A stretch of DNA of 64,000 nt, from NCBI RefSeq assembly GCF_024166365.1, contig NC_064842.1, forward strand, positions 20,369,001-20,433,000, written 5' to 3'. The DNA comes from Elephas maximus indicus (taxonomy: Eukaryota; Chordata; Mammalia; Proboscidea; Elephantidae). A program made the translations under genes and the position numbers. Positions 22,699 to 32,264 of the stretch are shown piece after piece; the stretch's first letter is position 1, and every line of letters starts with the position of its first letter. Below the pieces are notes generated by a model, which was not told where the DNA came from, made no database searches, and saw only the letters and a program-made list of their open reading frames with translations.

Positions 22699-24723
22699 CT
22701 TTCCATGCCTGATCAACCTCTGGCCTCATTTCAAAGCCCAGGTAAAACGCCATTAACTTCTGTTTAGGTTCACCTGACCCCTTCCCTCTCCTCACTGAAC
22801 TGTTCCTGGGATGTGTTCTCATACCCTTTTATACACATCTCTGTTGTAGCACTTTTTTGTATCATAGTTGCTTATTTATCTTGGACTTCCAGGTAGATAG
22901 AACATCTTGAAGGTAGGCAGCATGTTGTACTCATTTCTTGCTAGATCTTTGTACAGAGAGTAAATGTTTATGGAATTCAATGGAATTGAATGTTAAAATG
23001 TAAACTGTATGATCTGAGGCTTAAAACATTTTATCACAGAAGATGATGTGACAAGGTGAATATACAAATAAACGTTGGTTGGAGATTCAAGAAAAGGAGG
23101 TTACCACGACCCATCATTAAGGTGAAAGCACGTGAAGCACAAAAAAAAGGAGGGGGAATTTTTTTCTTTTTTCCCAACTCTTTATAAGTTTTCCCTAAAG
23201 GATTTTCTAGTAATGAACTATAGAAACAACCCATGAAAGTATAGTCTTCTTAATAAATTATCTAAAGAAGCTTCTGCTCACAAATACAATTACTAGATGT
23301 CAGGTAAGTTGATGACTTCCTCAGATATTTGGAAGAAAAGGACAGCTCAGGAAGCAACTTTTCAGAGCATGAGGGGTGGAAAGAGACCTAATGTAGCTGA
23401 CCATGACATGCATTTAGTAAATTGTTATTCTCTGATTCTATGCTTATGGCTCCCAATAGCACCTAGAACAGAGCAAGGAAAAGGCCAAAGCATTTAAACT
23501 AGACACCAAAATCCAGTCATTTTCTGATAATTTTGTGCCCTGATACAAAATAAAAGAAGGAAGGCAACAACTCCTCTTTGGTAATTACAGACTTTAAAGT
23601 GAAATCAAGGCCTTGTTAACACTGTTAAAAAAAAAAAAAAGTCCATCTGATTTGAGATTCACACTTGTATTTGGGGTTTTCATGGCTCAGTGTAATTTTT
23701 GTTCAAGTGACTGACTCTCAGTATAAATTGTACTTCTATCTTTTTATTCTTGATTTTGTGGCACATTTACATATCATAGGATCTTCAGAGGGAAAATTTC
23801 ACTGTGTTCAATTCTCAATTTTTTAAGAAAAAAATTTTTGAGGAATTAACCAAGGGTGAGAGTCTGTAAAAACATTTAACATCAATCAATGTAGGTAATA
23901 ATGTATGAAAAAGGTAATTTGTTGGCATGTGAGCACACATCTAAATGACAAACAGGGAAGATACTTATGCCACACAGAGAATACGCTTTGTAATGGGATT
24001 TTAAAATTGAAATTTCAACTGAGACCTTCAAGATACAAAAATACAACATTTCAACTAGGTCACTCTCATGAAGGAAATAGTTCAAAACCTGTTCTGTGAC
24101 TTGGACACACTTATTCACTTTAAGAATATAAAACAGTGAAGAAAATGTGAGACAGAGGAGATTTGTGAAGAGACCATTCTGGAGAGATTTGGGATCTGCA
24201 TTCCCTCAGTGGGGAGGGGGTGGAGGATACTTCATCTCAAGTCAGGGGGCTTTCACGGGATTCCGTGGGGAGCTTGGAATGTATTCCCTGTAATTGTGGA
24301 ATGCTGTGGACTGGGATCTGACTCCCACTCAGGAAATTGAGGAGGTTGCCCAACTGCTTTGGTGACAGAGTTGAGAGGGAGAGAATAGTCTGCAGGATAA
24401 AGGATGTGTAAGTGTTTCTGGTAGCCCAGATAAAGTCCCGTGGGAGAGAGAGAACTGCCTGGAGCCAAGGCTGAGTCCTGCCTATGAGACCTTGTGCCAC
24501 AGGGTGAGAGAACTCCACTAGGAGACTCCCATAGAGCAGAGTAAGCTAGATGAGGGGTGATCAAGAGTACCCAGTGGAGGAAAAGATACATCACCCACAT
24601 CACAGGGATTGCAGTTACATGAACCCAGAAACAACTTTCCAAAGAGCCTTGGTGGAGACCCAGCCAGCCTTATATACGTGCCAGCAGCTTCATGGGCCTG
24701 CCACCTGTGTGGGGTCCTGCACT
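22699..24723. other. Unannotated intergenic stretch
   Basis: About 2 kb with an A-run at 23625-23640. The minus-strand ORF at 24253-24642 (129 codons) has no recognisable domain or splice signals and overlaps another frame on the same strand. The right end may be an ancient repeat that I could not identify. Confidence 0.4.
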
Positions 24724-24788
24724 TGGTTTAATGCTCTGCTATGAGCCAGAATCAACTGGACAGCAGCGGGTTTGGTTTTGGGTTTGGT
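24724..24788 (+). mobile_element. AfroSINE tail (5'-truncated)
   Basis: Only the last about 60 bases: 'CTATGAGCCAGAATCAACTG' plus 'GGGTTTGGTTTTGGGTTTGG'. Confidence 0.8.
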
Positions 24789-25210
24789 TGCCATCTTGAA
24801 ATTCTTAATTCTTTTTTATCAGGTACCCTACATTTTGATTTTGCAGAATTTTACAGAACTCTGAAAATTATATTGGTGGTTCTGTGTGCCAGTCCAGGAG
24901 CATGTAAAACTAGCTTACAATGGTACCAGTTTGAATAATAACTGCTTTGTCCATCATCCATGGACTGCCTTGTGTGGTGAAAGAGAAAAACAAGGTAGAG
25001 AAGCCGAGCCTGCCTTCATTTCCCCCTAAAGCCTTCCAGCCTAAAGAAGAGGAATGGGGACAGGGAGAGGGTTTAATTCCAAATCAAATTTGGAGTTTTG
25101 ATTAAAATCTAATTACTGATTCATGGTGTTTGCAACTTACAGTGACCATGGTTTGGTCTAATACCTAAAGGTCAACAGAAAAATACTAAGACTGGGTTTC
25201 CTCCTACTGT
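24789..25210. other. No recognised feature
   Basis: AT-rich DNA that appears to continue whatever repeat the SINE tail interrupted. Unidentified. Confidence 0.35.
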
Positions 25211-25594
25211 AACAAACCAAACCAAAGCCACTGTCGTGGAGTCGATTCCAACTCACAGGAACCCTACAAGACAGAGTAGAATAGCCCTTGGAAACCCTGG
25301 TAGCGTAGTGGTTAAGTGCTACAGCTGCTAACCAAAGGGTTGGCAGTTCAAATCCGCCAGGTGCTCCTTGGAAACCCTATGGGGCAGTTCTACTCTGTCC
25401 TATAGGGTTGCTATGAGTCAGAATCAACTCGATGGCACTGGGTTTGGTTTTGGTTTGGTATAGGGTTCCCAAGTCTGTAAATCTTTAGAGAAGCAGACTA
25501 CCACATCTTTATCCTGAGGAGCAGCTGGTGGGTTTGAAACGCCAACCTTTCAGTTAGCAGCCGAGTGCTTTAATTACTGTACCGCCAGGGCTCC
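25211..25594 (-). mobile_element. AfroSINE, reverse, interrupted by another AfroSINE
   Basis: The outer copy runs AACCAAACCAAAGCCACTGT to 'AGACAGAGTAGAATAGCCC' (25287) and resumes at 25460 with 'TAGGGTTCCCAAGTCTGTAA' to the head 'GTACCGCCAGGGCTCC'. The two halves join seamlessly into one long-subfamily SINE. Confidence 0.92.
25288..25459 (+). mobile_element. AfroSINE nested inside AfroSINE
   Basis: Inner copy in the opposite orientation: 'TTGGAAACCCTGGTAGCGTA' head and 'CTATGAGTCAGAATCAACTC' tail ending in repeated GGTTTGGT. It is the younger of the two and is close to the short-subfamily consensus. Confidence 0.92.
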
Positions 25595-25620
25595 ACTATA
25601 ACAAACAAACCAGTATTTTT

Positions 25621-26019
25621 TTTTTTACAATTTTTATTGTGCTTTAAGTGAAAGTTTACAAATCAAGTCAGTCTCTCACACAAAAACGCATATACACCTT
25701 GCTGCACACTCTCAAGTACTCTCCCCCTAATGAGACAGCCCGCTGTCTCCCTCCACTCTCTCTTTTTGTGTCCATTTCGCCACCTTCTAACCCCCTCCAC
25801 CCTCTCATCTCCCCTCCAGGCAGGGGATGCCAACATAGTCTCAAGTGTCCATGTGATCCAAGAAGCTCACTCCTCACCAGCATCCCTTTCCAACCCATTG
25901 CCCAGTCCAATCCATGTCTGAAGAGTTGGCTTTGGGAATGGTTCCTGTCCTGGGCCAACAGAAGGTCTGGGGGCCATGACCACCAGGGTCCTTCCAGTCT
26001 CAGTCAGACCATTAAGTCT
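25621..26019 (-). mobile_element. Young L1-type 3' end, 5'-truncated, 16-bp TSD
   Basis: Flanked by an exact 16-bp duplication ACAAACCAGTATTTTT (25605-25620 and 26020-26035). The unit begins with reversed poly-A, then 'CTTTAAGTGAAAGTTTACAA', and stops at 'TCAGTCAGACCATTAAGTCT'. Exact TSD, poly-A and 5' truncation are the signature of target-primed LINE insertion. The ORFs on both strands here are repeat shadows. Confidence 0.88.
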
Positions 26020-26035
26020 ACAAACCAGTATTTTT

Positions 26036-27348
26036 AATGAAATATTACAGACTCAACAACTAGACTTTACAGTGGGTAAAAAGTAAGTCAGGTGTAGATT
26101 TTGAAACTTTCTAGCTGATTCTGAAAGTATTTCTCTTACAAGAAGAAATTGTGTTTTAAAATGGACAGGGAAACTTTCCAGAACAGGATGGCATCTACAT
26201 GAGATAAATGAAGAAGGAGTTGAGGTCATTACCTAGCTGAGGGTCGGAAATTCACTGTCATCATTTCACAGCTAGCTACTGTGTTGCAAAGTCCGGTCTC
26301 CACAGAGCGGACTCTGAAACAACTAGAAATGTACACACCTAAGGAAGCTAAAATTATATACCAAAACGAAGCTCTGGAATTACAATATGTATGTATTAGT
26401 TTTATTGCATATCGTGATTCTCTGGCACAGCCAGGAATAACAATTATGCATGCTTGTTTCTCTGGAATTAAAGCATGAATTCTAGCTCAGTGCCTCACAA
26501 GCAGTTATCTAATTGTGGTCAGTAACTGTCTGTGACCTGAACACCCTGAAATACTAAAGGTAATGGCCAGAGATTGATGAAGTTGCTAATAGACTCAGCT
26601 GTCAAAGAGAGAGGGCATATGAATGAGAATTTTTTTTTTCATTGACACTCCAGTAATATAGCAACAAAAAAAAAATCTGACAATGAAATAAGAAGGAACT
26701 TTCCACAGGGCTTTAATTATTCCAATTGCCTATGGCACCAGATTAGTGACATTAATCTGTCCCTCAGGTATTCTAATGCGTTAGTATACGGGCAATTGAC
26801 CTATACCTTAAGGAAGACATCTGTGAAAAAGAGAAAAAAGACAGTACTGGTAACTGTGACCAACTGCCTCTTCCACTATTTACGCTTGGATTTAAGTTGT
26901 GCTCTTTGAAAACTGCTCTATTCATCTAGGATATTCATTAGTTACAGCTGTGGATTTAACACGGTTATTTCAGAAATCAAGTATGACACAGACTGGCTGG
27001 TCGTTCAGCAAAACGATTGCTTTTTCTTGCTGGGCCAGACCCCATTTCTTAACCTGCCTTGTAGTTAGGTGGCTTGTGCCAGTTGTAGCCAGTGAAATGT
27101 AAGGGGAAGTGATTTGCGTAAAACTTTCCATGGGCCATTCTCCATGCCTTCCCCCTTCCCTTCCGCCAGCATGATGTTGTGATGATGTGTTGAACATGCC
27201 AGAACCCTACCATGGAAGAAACTTGGGCCCCTAAATAAATGCTTAGAGGAGACTTGTCTGTACTTCAGGATTTTACATGAAAGAGAAAGACACATCTATG
27301 GTTTTGTGCCAGTATATATTTTTGCGTTTGTTTGTTGTAGCAGGTAGC
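26036..27348. other. No recognised gene
   Basis: About 1.3 kb of mixed-composition DNA. Several short ORFs overlap on both strands near 26.9-27.3 kb. None is recognisable. Confidence 0.45.
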
Positions 27349-27412
27349 ATAAAAACCAAAAAACCAGATCTACAGCCATTGAGTCAATTCTGACTCATAG
27401 CGACCCTATAGC
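27349..27412 (-). mobile_element. AfroSINE tail fragment, reverse
   Basis: 'AAAACCAAAAAACCAGATCT' then 'TTCTGACTCATAGCGACCCT'. Only the 3' part of the element is present (5'-truncated). Confidence 0.8.
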
Positions 27413-27519
27413 ATTACCTTAACAAATATATTCACATTATGGTAATGGAATTTTAGTTTGCTTACTACTCACTATGTTTAAAAAAAAAAGACACTAGCTA
27501 ATATTTAGCACTCATACTA

Positions 27520-27665
27520 ACCTGTTGAAGTAGTTGGAATTGCCATTTTACAAATGAGGAAATTAAGGCTTATAAAAGCTAAGGAACTTGTCTGAGATGA
27601 CAGTTCATAAGGTTGCAGAGAGAGGATTTGAACTCAGGTCTGCAAGGCTCCAAAGCTTATTTGAG
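27520..27665 (+). mobile_element. MIR/L2-class remnant
   Basis: 'TTTTACAAATGAGGAAATTA' and 'AGGATTTGAACTCAGGTCTG' are typical of MIR/L2 3' sequence. Confidence 0.65.
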
Positions 27666-27865
27666 TTCTTTAAAATAAACCACTCTGCAGCCCAAGAGGA
27701 AAGTACTATATAAACTGCACATAGGGCACAGATTTATTCATTCATTTATTAAACAAATATTTATTCTGTGCCGACTTTGTTCCATCTCTTATCCTAGGCA
27801 TTGGAGACAAAACATCCTTTCTATTAAGAAAGAGGAGTTGTAATTTAATTCTTGTTACCTAATGA

Positions 27866-28618
27866 TCTTTTATGCAGATGATGCAACCTTGCTTGCTGAA
27901 AGCAAAGAGGACTTGAAGCACTTAACTGATGAAGATCAAAGACCACAGCCTTCAGTATGGATTGCACCTCAACATAAAGAAAACAAAAATCCTCACAACT
28001 GGACCAAAGATTGAAGGTGTCAAGGATTTCATTTTACTTGGATCCACAATCAACGCCCATGGAAGCAGCAGTCAAGAAATCAAATGACATATTGCATTGG
28101 GCAAATCTGCTGCAAAAGACCTCTTTAAAGTGTTAAAAAGCAAAGATGTTAACTTGCAGACTAAGGTAAGCCTGACCCAAGCCATGGTGTTTGCAATTGC
28201 CTTGTACGCATGCGAAAGCTGGATGATGAATAAAGAAGACCTGACGCTTTTGAATTGTGGTGTTGGCGAAGAATATCGAATATACCATGGACTGCTGAAA
28301 AAATGAACAAATCTGTCTTGGAAGAAGTACAATCACAATGATTCTTAGAAGCAAGGGTGGCGAGACTATGTCTCACATACTTTGGACGTGTTATCAGGAG
28401 GAGTCAGTCCCTGGAGAAGGATATCGTGCCTGGTAAAGTAGAAGGTCATCCAAAAAGAGGAAGACCCTCAACAAGATGGATTAACACAGTGGCTGCAACA
28501 ATGGGCTCAGGCATAGCAACGATTGTGAGAATGGCACAGGACTGGAAAGTGTTTCATACTGTTGTATACAGGGCTGCTATGAGTCAGAACCGACTCCCCG
28601 GCACCTAACAACAACAGT
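27866..28618 (+). pseudogene. RTE-type LINE: broken reverse transcriptase and 3' end
   Basis: A non-functional remnant of an RTE-clade (BovB-like) LINE. Translated in sense at about 27868 it reads FYADDATLLAESKEDLKHL, the catalytic YADD block of a reverse transcriptase. Further on, in shifted frames, come MVFAIALYACESW (about 28183) and GHPKRGRPSTRWI (about 28445), both characteristic of RTE/BovB C-termini. At least two frame changes and stops separate these blocks. The copy starts within the RT domain, so the endonuclease and N-terminal RT are missing. It ends in 'GCTATGAGTCAGAACCGACT' and 'CTAACAACAACAGTAATGAT', the tail also worn by AfroSINEs. This is the best evidence in the window for the LINE that mobilises them. 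Confidence 0.88.
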
Positions 28619-28630
28619 AATGATGATCTG

Positions 28631-28786
28631 TAGGAGCCCTGATGGCAAAGTGGTTAAAAGCTTGGCTGCTAACCAAAAGGTTGGCAGTTCAAATCCACCA
28701 GCCACTCCTTGGAAACCCTATGGGGCAGCTCTACTCTGTTCTATAGGGTTGCTATGAGTTGGAATCCACTCGATGGCAAGCGGTGT
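28631..28786 (+). mobile_element. AfroSINE (short subfamily), first of tandem pair
   Basis: TAGGAGCCCTGATGGCAAAG head and 'CTATGAGTTGGAATCCACTC' tail. It abuts the RTE 3' end on the left and another SINE on the right. Confidence 0.92.
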
Positions 28787-28797
28787 TAATAACCTGT

Positions 28798-29000
28798 AGG
28801 AGCCCTGGTAGTGCAGTGGTTAAGGTGCTCAGCTGCTAACTGAAAGGGTGGCAATTCGAACCCACCAGCTGCTCCTAGGGAGAAAGATGTGGCATCTGCT
28901 TCCTAAAAGATTTACACCCTTGGAAACCCTATGGGGCAATTCTCCTCTGTCCTATAGAGTCACTATGAGTTGGAATCCACTCAATGGCGACTGGTTTTGA
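28798..29000 (+). mobile_element. AfroSINE (long subfamily), second of tandem pair
   Basis: AGGAGCCCTGGTAGTGCAGT head, 'GATGTGGCATCTGCTTCCTA' middle and the same tail. ATGATCTG occurs before the first SINE (28623-28630) and after the second (29001-29008), with a diverged ATAACCTG between. This suggests two successive insertions at one site. Confidence 0.92.
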
Positions 29001-29008
29001 ATGATCTG

Positions 29009-29544
29009 AATTCTAAATGTACCTTCTAGTTTAAGTTACTACCAGGATATGCTGGAAGTACTAAGAAATCTCTCTCAGTATCTAATTTAGTGATTGGTAG
29101 TATGCTAAATGGAATCCAAACAGTCAAGAAGAATGAATAAATGACTGATACTGAGAAATGTTAGCCTTAGGAATACCTGATTTAATGAAGAGGGTTTTCT
29201 CTCTGAAATTTAGGAGGGACATTCCCACGGATTAACAGATGTGGTGAGGGCAAGAAAAGGAAACTTCTAGTATATACTTTGTCTGGATTATTGTCATATC
29301 ACAATTGGCACATTCTGCCAAATTCATAACGGCACAGTCTCACAGAAAAAGCCATGATATTTAAATAATAGAAAAATGAGCTGATGGGTCGTTATTACAG
29401 AAATTTACCAAAATACTTAGTGGAAGAGCAAAAATAAAAGTTCACATTTTTCAAATACATGAGTGTATAATCCATTGTAGTTTTACAATACTCACCCTTA
29501 GATGTCAATCCGCTTAAGATTTACTACAATTTGATAAGATCAAC
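29009..29544. other. No recognised feature
   Basis: AT-rich DNA. I see no gene or repeat I can name. Confidence 0.45.
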
Positions 29545-29738
29545 ATACTGCCGGAGAGTCGAGTCCCACTCATAGCACCCTATAGGACAGAGTAGAACCG
29601 TCCCATAGGGTTTCCAAGAGTGTAAATTTTTATGGAAGCAGACTGCCAGAGCTTTCTCCCACAGAGCGGCTGGGTGGTTTGAACGGCCACACTTTTGGTT
29701 AGCAGCCCAGTGCTTTAACCACTGTGCCACTAGAACTC
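29545..29738 (-). mobile_element. AfroSINE, reverse
   Basis: 'GAGAGTCGAGTCCCACTCAT' through 'ATGGAAGCAGACTGCCAGAG' to 'CCACTGTGCCACTAGAACTC'. The long subfamily, nearly complete. Confidence 0.9.
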
Positions 29739-29762
29739 CTCAGATGAGACCAGGAGACATAT

Positions 29763-29810
29763 TATAGGGTCACTTTGAGTTGGAATTGACTGGAAGGCAA
29801 CAGGTTTTGA
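29763..29810 (+). mobile_element. AfroSINE tail fragment
   Basis: 'TATAGGGTCACTTTGAGTTG' and 'GACTGGAAGGCAACAGGTTT'. Only the last about 48 bases. Confidence 0.75.
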
Positions 29811-30944
29811 CTCACAAGATACATATTTTGATGTTAAAATTGGAAACAATTGAAAATCCTAGCGGGTAAAAGATACCTGGTAATTCAGGACACCACTACA
29901 ACTCTCAGAGTTAAGTATTTAAAAGTGTCAGAGACACTCTTTTTAGTGCCGATTTCAGAAGGGACTATTACACAAAAAAAAAAAAGTTACTATAGAATAT
30001 AAATCGGACCCAGTTTTGTGTTTTATAGCAAGAAGCCTATAACTGAATCATTTTGCCAATAGGACTGTTATAGGTCTGATAATTATGGAAATAATTTATG
30101 TACATTTTAGAATAGGATAGGATTAGGATATGGATTATGTTTATCGAACAGTTCATGGCTTATTGGGAAATATGGCAAAAGGAAAGACAGCAACCAAGGA
30201 CTTCACTCTCAGATCTGCTTCTTAAAATGGCAAATTTTGTTCTAGAATGCTCGGATAAAAAAGTTTCCCTTAAAATTGGAGAAGATTGATTTTAAAATAT
30301 TAAAAAAAAATTAGATTTCCTACTTTTGCCCACAATCCCAATACTTATGCATTCCATAACAGAAAAGATGTAGACATACAGGTAAAAACACAACCCACAA
30401 TATAAATACCAGTGGAAAAAGTATAAAAGGACTTTTATTATGCAGTTGTCAGAAAAGTATTGCAAAAAGATTATCTTCTGACCCGATATTGAGTTTAAGG
30501 ACATGGAAAAACAGAGAAGGAAGTGTATAGCAGAAGGAGGACGTGGTATCTTCTACAGAAAGAAGCCAAAGGCATTAAAAAGAATTTTGCCTTGGGAGAA
30601 AATAACACGAGTATCAACAAGGCTAGAACCACTGGGTGGAATACTAAAGATTTTTGCCAGGTGTTTCCAGAACCGACAAAACATGGTCTCCGAAAAAAGT
30701 AACCTTCTTGTTTTATAACTCTCTGGAGTATAATGTATGGTAAAGAAATATTGCCATTTTACAAAAAGTGTCTCCATTGCAAATATTCTCAGGGGCCATG
30801 AACTTCAAAAGAAATAATGAAACGGTATCTTCGTCGTGAATGCAATAAATCATGGCTTCCCCAAAGTCAATGAAAACTAGTATTTCTTAAAAAGGTGGTA
30901 ATTTCAAGAATGAATTAGGACTCCACTGCAACCTACCTAACAGG
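29811..30944. other. No recognised gene; immediate 5' flank of AKT3
   Basis: AT-rich, with an A-run at about 29974. No CpG enrichment until about 31.1 kb. ORFs at 30292-30777 are short and featureless. Confidence 0.45.
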
Positions 30945-30994
30945 GTCCATAGGGGTCGGAATGGACTCGACGGCAACGGACTTTTTTTTTTTTG
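30945..30994 (+). mobile_element. AfroSINE tail fragment
   Basis: 'GGGGTCGGAATGGACTCGAC' followed by a T-run. It lies only about 100 bp before the CpG island. Confidence 0.75.
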
Positions 30995-31634
30995 CAACCT
31001 GTCTAGTTGGTGTGGTTATGCGTGCTCACAGGGAGCGCTGTGGATTGCTAGCAGGTCGGAAAGGTGTGCTTGGGCAGCACAGCGATGTGTCCTAGGACAG
31101 TGGGGCTTCGTTTCGCGTTTGGGGATGGGCAGGAGCCCCTCCTCCCTGAGGTCCAGACGGGTGGGTAGCCCGCGCCGGGCTCCAGCTCCCTGGGTCCGCT
31201 CTCCATCGAGCCCCGCCCACCTCAGGGGCTCCCAGGTGTCTGCCCTCGCGCCTCGCCTGACCTCCCTGAGGAGCCGCGGTGGTCGGGCGGAGCTGCCCTT
31301 CCCGGCGGCGCGCGTCTGCGGCTGGGGCGGGTGGGTGCGTGGGGGCAGGGAGCGGGCTCTTCCCGCGAAAGCCACCGGGAGGGCAGCCACAGCTCCTGGG
31401 CCTCGGATGCCCGCCCGGGGCCACGAGGGCGCCGGGGAAACCCAGAACTTCCCGCCCGGGAACGACTGCCCCCACTCCAGGCTCTGGCTGGCTGGGGGGA
31501 TGTTCTCGCGAGAGAAGGAGAGGGGGCGCCGGGCGCTGCGGGTTTGGGGGGCCCGGCAAGGAGGGGAGCAGAGGCGGCGGGCAGGGCCGGGGACGCGGGG
31601 AAGCCGCTCCCGCCAGTCGCCGAGAGCCAGCCCC

Positions 31635-31642
31635 TGACGTCA
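31635..31642. promoter_or_regulatory. Consensus CRE palindrome (TGACGTCA)
   Basis: A perfect 8-bp cAMP-response element within the CpG island, about 630 bases before the exon 1 donor. Full CREs in CpG islands are typical CREB/ATF sites. Binding here is inferred from sequence only. Confidence 0.5.
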
Positions 31643-31672
31643 GGAGTTTTCCTCAAAGTCAACAACAAGCCC

Positions 31673-31701
31673 CGCGGCGGCGGCGGCTGCGGCGGCGGCG
31701 A
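31673..31701. repeat. GCG trinucleotide run
   Basis: About nine near-perfect CGG units interrupted once by CTG, in the CpG island upstream of the presumed transcribed region. Prone to length variation. Confidence 0.7.
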
Positions 31702-31889
31702 GAACCGAGCGGCGGCCCCGAGAGGGAGGAAGGAGGGGGCGGGGAGGCGGCGGCGGGGTCCCCCAGGCGAGGCGCGGCCCGGCGGAGGAGGCCACAGACG
31801 CCCCGACCCTGCGGGGCGCGCCCCGGGGCCCCGAGCCTCCGCCCCCCGCCGCCAGGCCGGCCGGCCCCGGCCCCCGCCCGAGCGGTGTT

Positions 31890-32264
31890 TTCTGGTGATG
31901 AATTGAATTTGTAGCCGATATCCGATTCCCATGTAGAGTCTCCGCCTCCTCCTCCCCCCGCCGCCGCCTCCCGCTCCCTCCTCCTCCCGCCGCCGCCGCC
32001 GCCTCCCGCTCCAGCTCCGCGGCCCGGCCCGGCCGGCTCCCTCCCTCCCACCCCTGCAGCCCTTCGCTCGTCCGCCCGCCCGCCCGCCCGCCGGCCGCAC
32101 CGGGCTCCAGGGGGGCCAGAGGCTCTGCGGGGTGGGGGGAGGACAGGAGGGGAGGAGGAGGGAGGGGGGACCCCCGAGTCGCCCCCTCTCCTCCCCCCGC
32201 CCCCCCGGCTCCATCCTCCGCCGCCGCCCGAGCAGCTGCGGGGCCGCCGCCGCCGCCTTTGCAG
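31890..32264 (+). other. AKT3: AKT3 exon 1 (non-coding, start uncertain)
   Basis: The right border is supported by a good donor: GCCTTTGCAG|GTAACAGCC, exon end 32264. The left border is a guess. A conspicuous AT-richer island (about 31886-31940, 'GATGAATTGAATTTGTAGCC') precedes pyrimidine-rich CCGCCTCC sequence where transcription might begin. If transcription starts upstream of 31898, the leader contains ATGAATTGA and ATGTAG, two minimal upstream ORFs. From 31934 to 32264 there is no further ATG. The exon spliced to the start-codon exon at 42828 forms the 5' UTR of AKT3. The pairing is inferred from position, strand, donor quality and the known AKT3 arrangement of a non-coding first exon. 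Confidence 0.65.
32067..32096. repeat. CCGC tetranucleotide run
   Basis: 'CCGCCCGCCCGCCCGCC' within presumed exon 1. The complementary strand has four closely spaced G-triplets, so it could form a G-quadruplex. Confidence 0.65.

Noticed and set aside
24253..24642. 129-codon minus-strand ORF
   Set aside because: No recognisable domain, overlaps a second frame on the same strand, no splice or promoter context, and it probably lies partly in an unnamed old repeat.
25648..26037. 129-codon plus-strand ORF with a 96-codon antisense partner
   Set aside because: Both lie within the L1-type 3' end bounded by a 16-bp TSD. 3'-UTR-type sequence is not coding.
28097..28608. Two plus-strand ORFs (69 and 83 codons) as possible small genes
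   Set aside because: They are fragments of the RTE LINE C-terminus in shifted frames, described as one pseudogene.
31222..32214. 330-codon ORF on the minus strand, plus several 120-290-codon ORFs across 31.0-33.1 kb
   Set aside because: They overlap in all frames on both strands within a CpG island, where stop codons are rare. The translations are low-complexity Gly/Arg/Pro/Ala with no domain. The region is the AKT3 promoter and first exon.
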